From an uncultured Clostridia bacterium (GTDB lineage: Bacteria; Bacillota; Clostridia; TANB77; CAG-508): 6,676 bases of DNA. The stretch is taken from NCBI GenBank assembly GCA_948585895.1, contig CAPBNZ010000041.1, forward strand, positions 1 to 6,676, in the 5' to 3' direction. The position numbers and the translations under genes were made by a program. The stretch's first letter is position 1. Each line of letters begins with the position of its first letter. The notes beneath the pieces are model-generated. The model did no database searches. It saw only the letters and a list, made by a program, of their open reading frames with translations, and was not told the DNA's origin. This document shows positions 5,905 through 6,676 of this stretch, piece after piece.

Positions 5905-6676
5905 GTATTATATTCAAGAAGCTGACAAGCCCAATTTTATTTTTAAAATATTTAATATTATTCAGTTAGAAGAAGATAAAATTATTTTGCCAATTGATGA
6001 AAGTAAAATAACAAGTAAAAAAGCACAAAAGTTAGCACAAAAAACCAAAAAGGTAATAGAAAAGACAATTAGTAAGAAAATTGTTATGAGTGAAAAAATT
6101 CAAAAACAAGAAGAATATGTTAATTTATTACATACGTTTGGCTTAGAAATAGTAGAAGGAAAATGGCTGTTTGAAGTCCTTTCTTGTAAAGTGTTAGATT
6201 ATGTATTACAAGAAAGAAAAATGAAAAAAGAGGAAACATCAATTTCTATTCTAGTAAATGACCTGTCAGAAAATATGTTTTTTCAGGTAAAAGACATTGC
6301 AAAAAAATATAGAAGAGTCAATATTATAACAAACCATAGAGAAAAATTTAAAAAGATAGAAGAACAAATTTTAGAAGAAGATGGTATTATGATAACGGTT
6401 GGAAATAATAAAAAGAAAGGAATTTGTAAATCTCAAGTTATTTTAAATGTTGACTTTCCATCTGAGTTAATCAATCAATATAATATTTATGAAAATGCAG
6501 TTATTGTAAATATAAGAGAAAACGTAAAAATAACAAAAAAGAGATTTAATGGAATGGCTATCAATAATTATGAGATAACATTTAATCAAAAACCAGAAGA
6601 TTTTGATTATGACAAAAATACAAAATATAGGGCATATCAAATATATGAAGCACAAATGAATAAAAAACAGCCATTT
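5903..6676 (+). CDS. Unrecognised protein, 3' end outside the window
   Basis: An open frame of 258 codons continues past the right edge with no stop. It begins (M)YYIQEADKPNFIFKIFN from a TTG start; GTG 5894 or ATG 5888 are in-frame alternatives. Its AT-rich codon use matches the core genes, so it looks native. Visible layout: an N-terminal strand/helix part (1-30), a lysine-rich helical part (35-60), a middle part with EGKWLFEVLSCKVLDYVL (85-102), then alternating hydrophobic strands and helices. These are ISILVN (114-119), a helix at about 124-137, VNIITN (139-144), a helix at about 147-158, IMITVGN (162-168) and SQVILNVDF (177-185). This pattern suggests a Rossmann-like or other alpha/beta fold, but there is no clear nucleotide-binding glycine motif. 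No signal peptide or membrane segment is seen. No function is assigned. Confidence 0.8.
   Translation, partial: MYYIQEADKPNFIFKIFNIIQLEEDKIILPIDESKITSKKAQKLAQKTKKVIEKTISKKIVMSEKIQKQEEYVNLLHTFGLEIVEGKWLFEVLSCKVLDYVLQERKMKKEETSISILVNDLSENMFFQVKDIAKKYRRVNIITNHREKFKKIEEQILEEDGIMITVGNNKKKGICKSQVILNVDFPSELINQYNIYENAVIVNIRENVKITKKRFNGMAINNYEITFNQKPEDFDYDKNTKYRAYQIYEAQMNKKQPF

Noticed and set aside
6467..6655. Minus-strand 62-residue hydrophobic open frame
   Set aside because: It is the antisense of a continuous plus-strand coding frame with good start signals; its hydrophobicity comes from reversed Asn/Lys/Ile codons.

Overview
The window looks like a piece of a low-GC Bacillota chromosome, most likely an uncultured or gut-type Clostridia. 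The base composition is strongly AT-rich (the core genes are about 30% GC by eye), arginine is mostly AGA, Shine-Dalgarno sites are of the AGGAGG type, and the gene order infB-rbfA-nrnA-truB is the classic Firmicutes nusA/infB translation operon. All recognised genes are on the + strand. No tRNA, rRNA, CRISPR array, transposase or integrase was seen.

Left part (1-4590): the operon enters already inside infB, whose coding frame is open from base 1. Translation initiation factor IF-2 is followed by the 30S maturation factor RbfA, the DHH-family nanoRNase/pAp phosphatase NrnA, and the tRNA pseudouridine-55 synthase TruB. They share the theme of translation initiation, ribosome assembly, RNA turnover and tRNA modification. 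nrnA and truB overlap by 13 nt and are probably translationally coupled. The 77-nt gap between rbfA and nrnA is not empty. It holds a long two-part hairpin, and over the same bases a 21-codon open reading frame with a good ribosome binding site that fits almost exactly between the two genes.

Middle part (4591-5832): the usual next gene of this operon, ribF, is absent. After a 144-nt non-coding leader comes a prepilin-like secreted protein. It has a short type IV prepilin leader and hydrophobic helix at the N-terminus and a 180-residue C-terminal domain. The base composition changes abruptly inside this gene, from about 29% to about 45% GC by hand count near base 5281. This suggests a mosaic gene whose C-terminal cassette has a different origin.

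Right part (5833-6676): a terminator-like hairpin is followed at once by an unrecognised gene that runs off the right end (258 residues visible). Its ribosome binding site lies in the 3' arm of the hairpin, so termination and translation control may be linked there.

The most interesting points are the leader-ORF/hairpin between rbfA and nrnA, the composition break inside the prepilin-like gene, the asparagine-rich disordered tail of IF-2, and the unknown protein at the right edge. No complete new multi-gene system is visible in this window.
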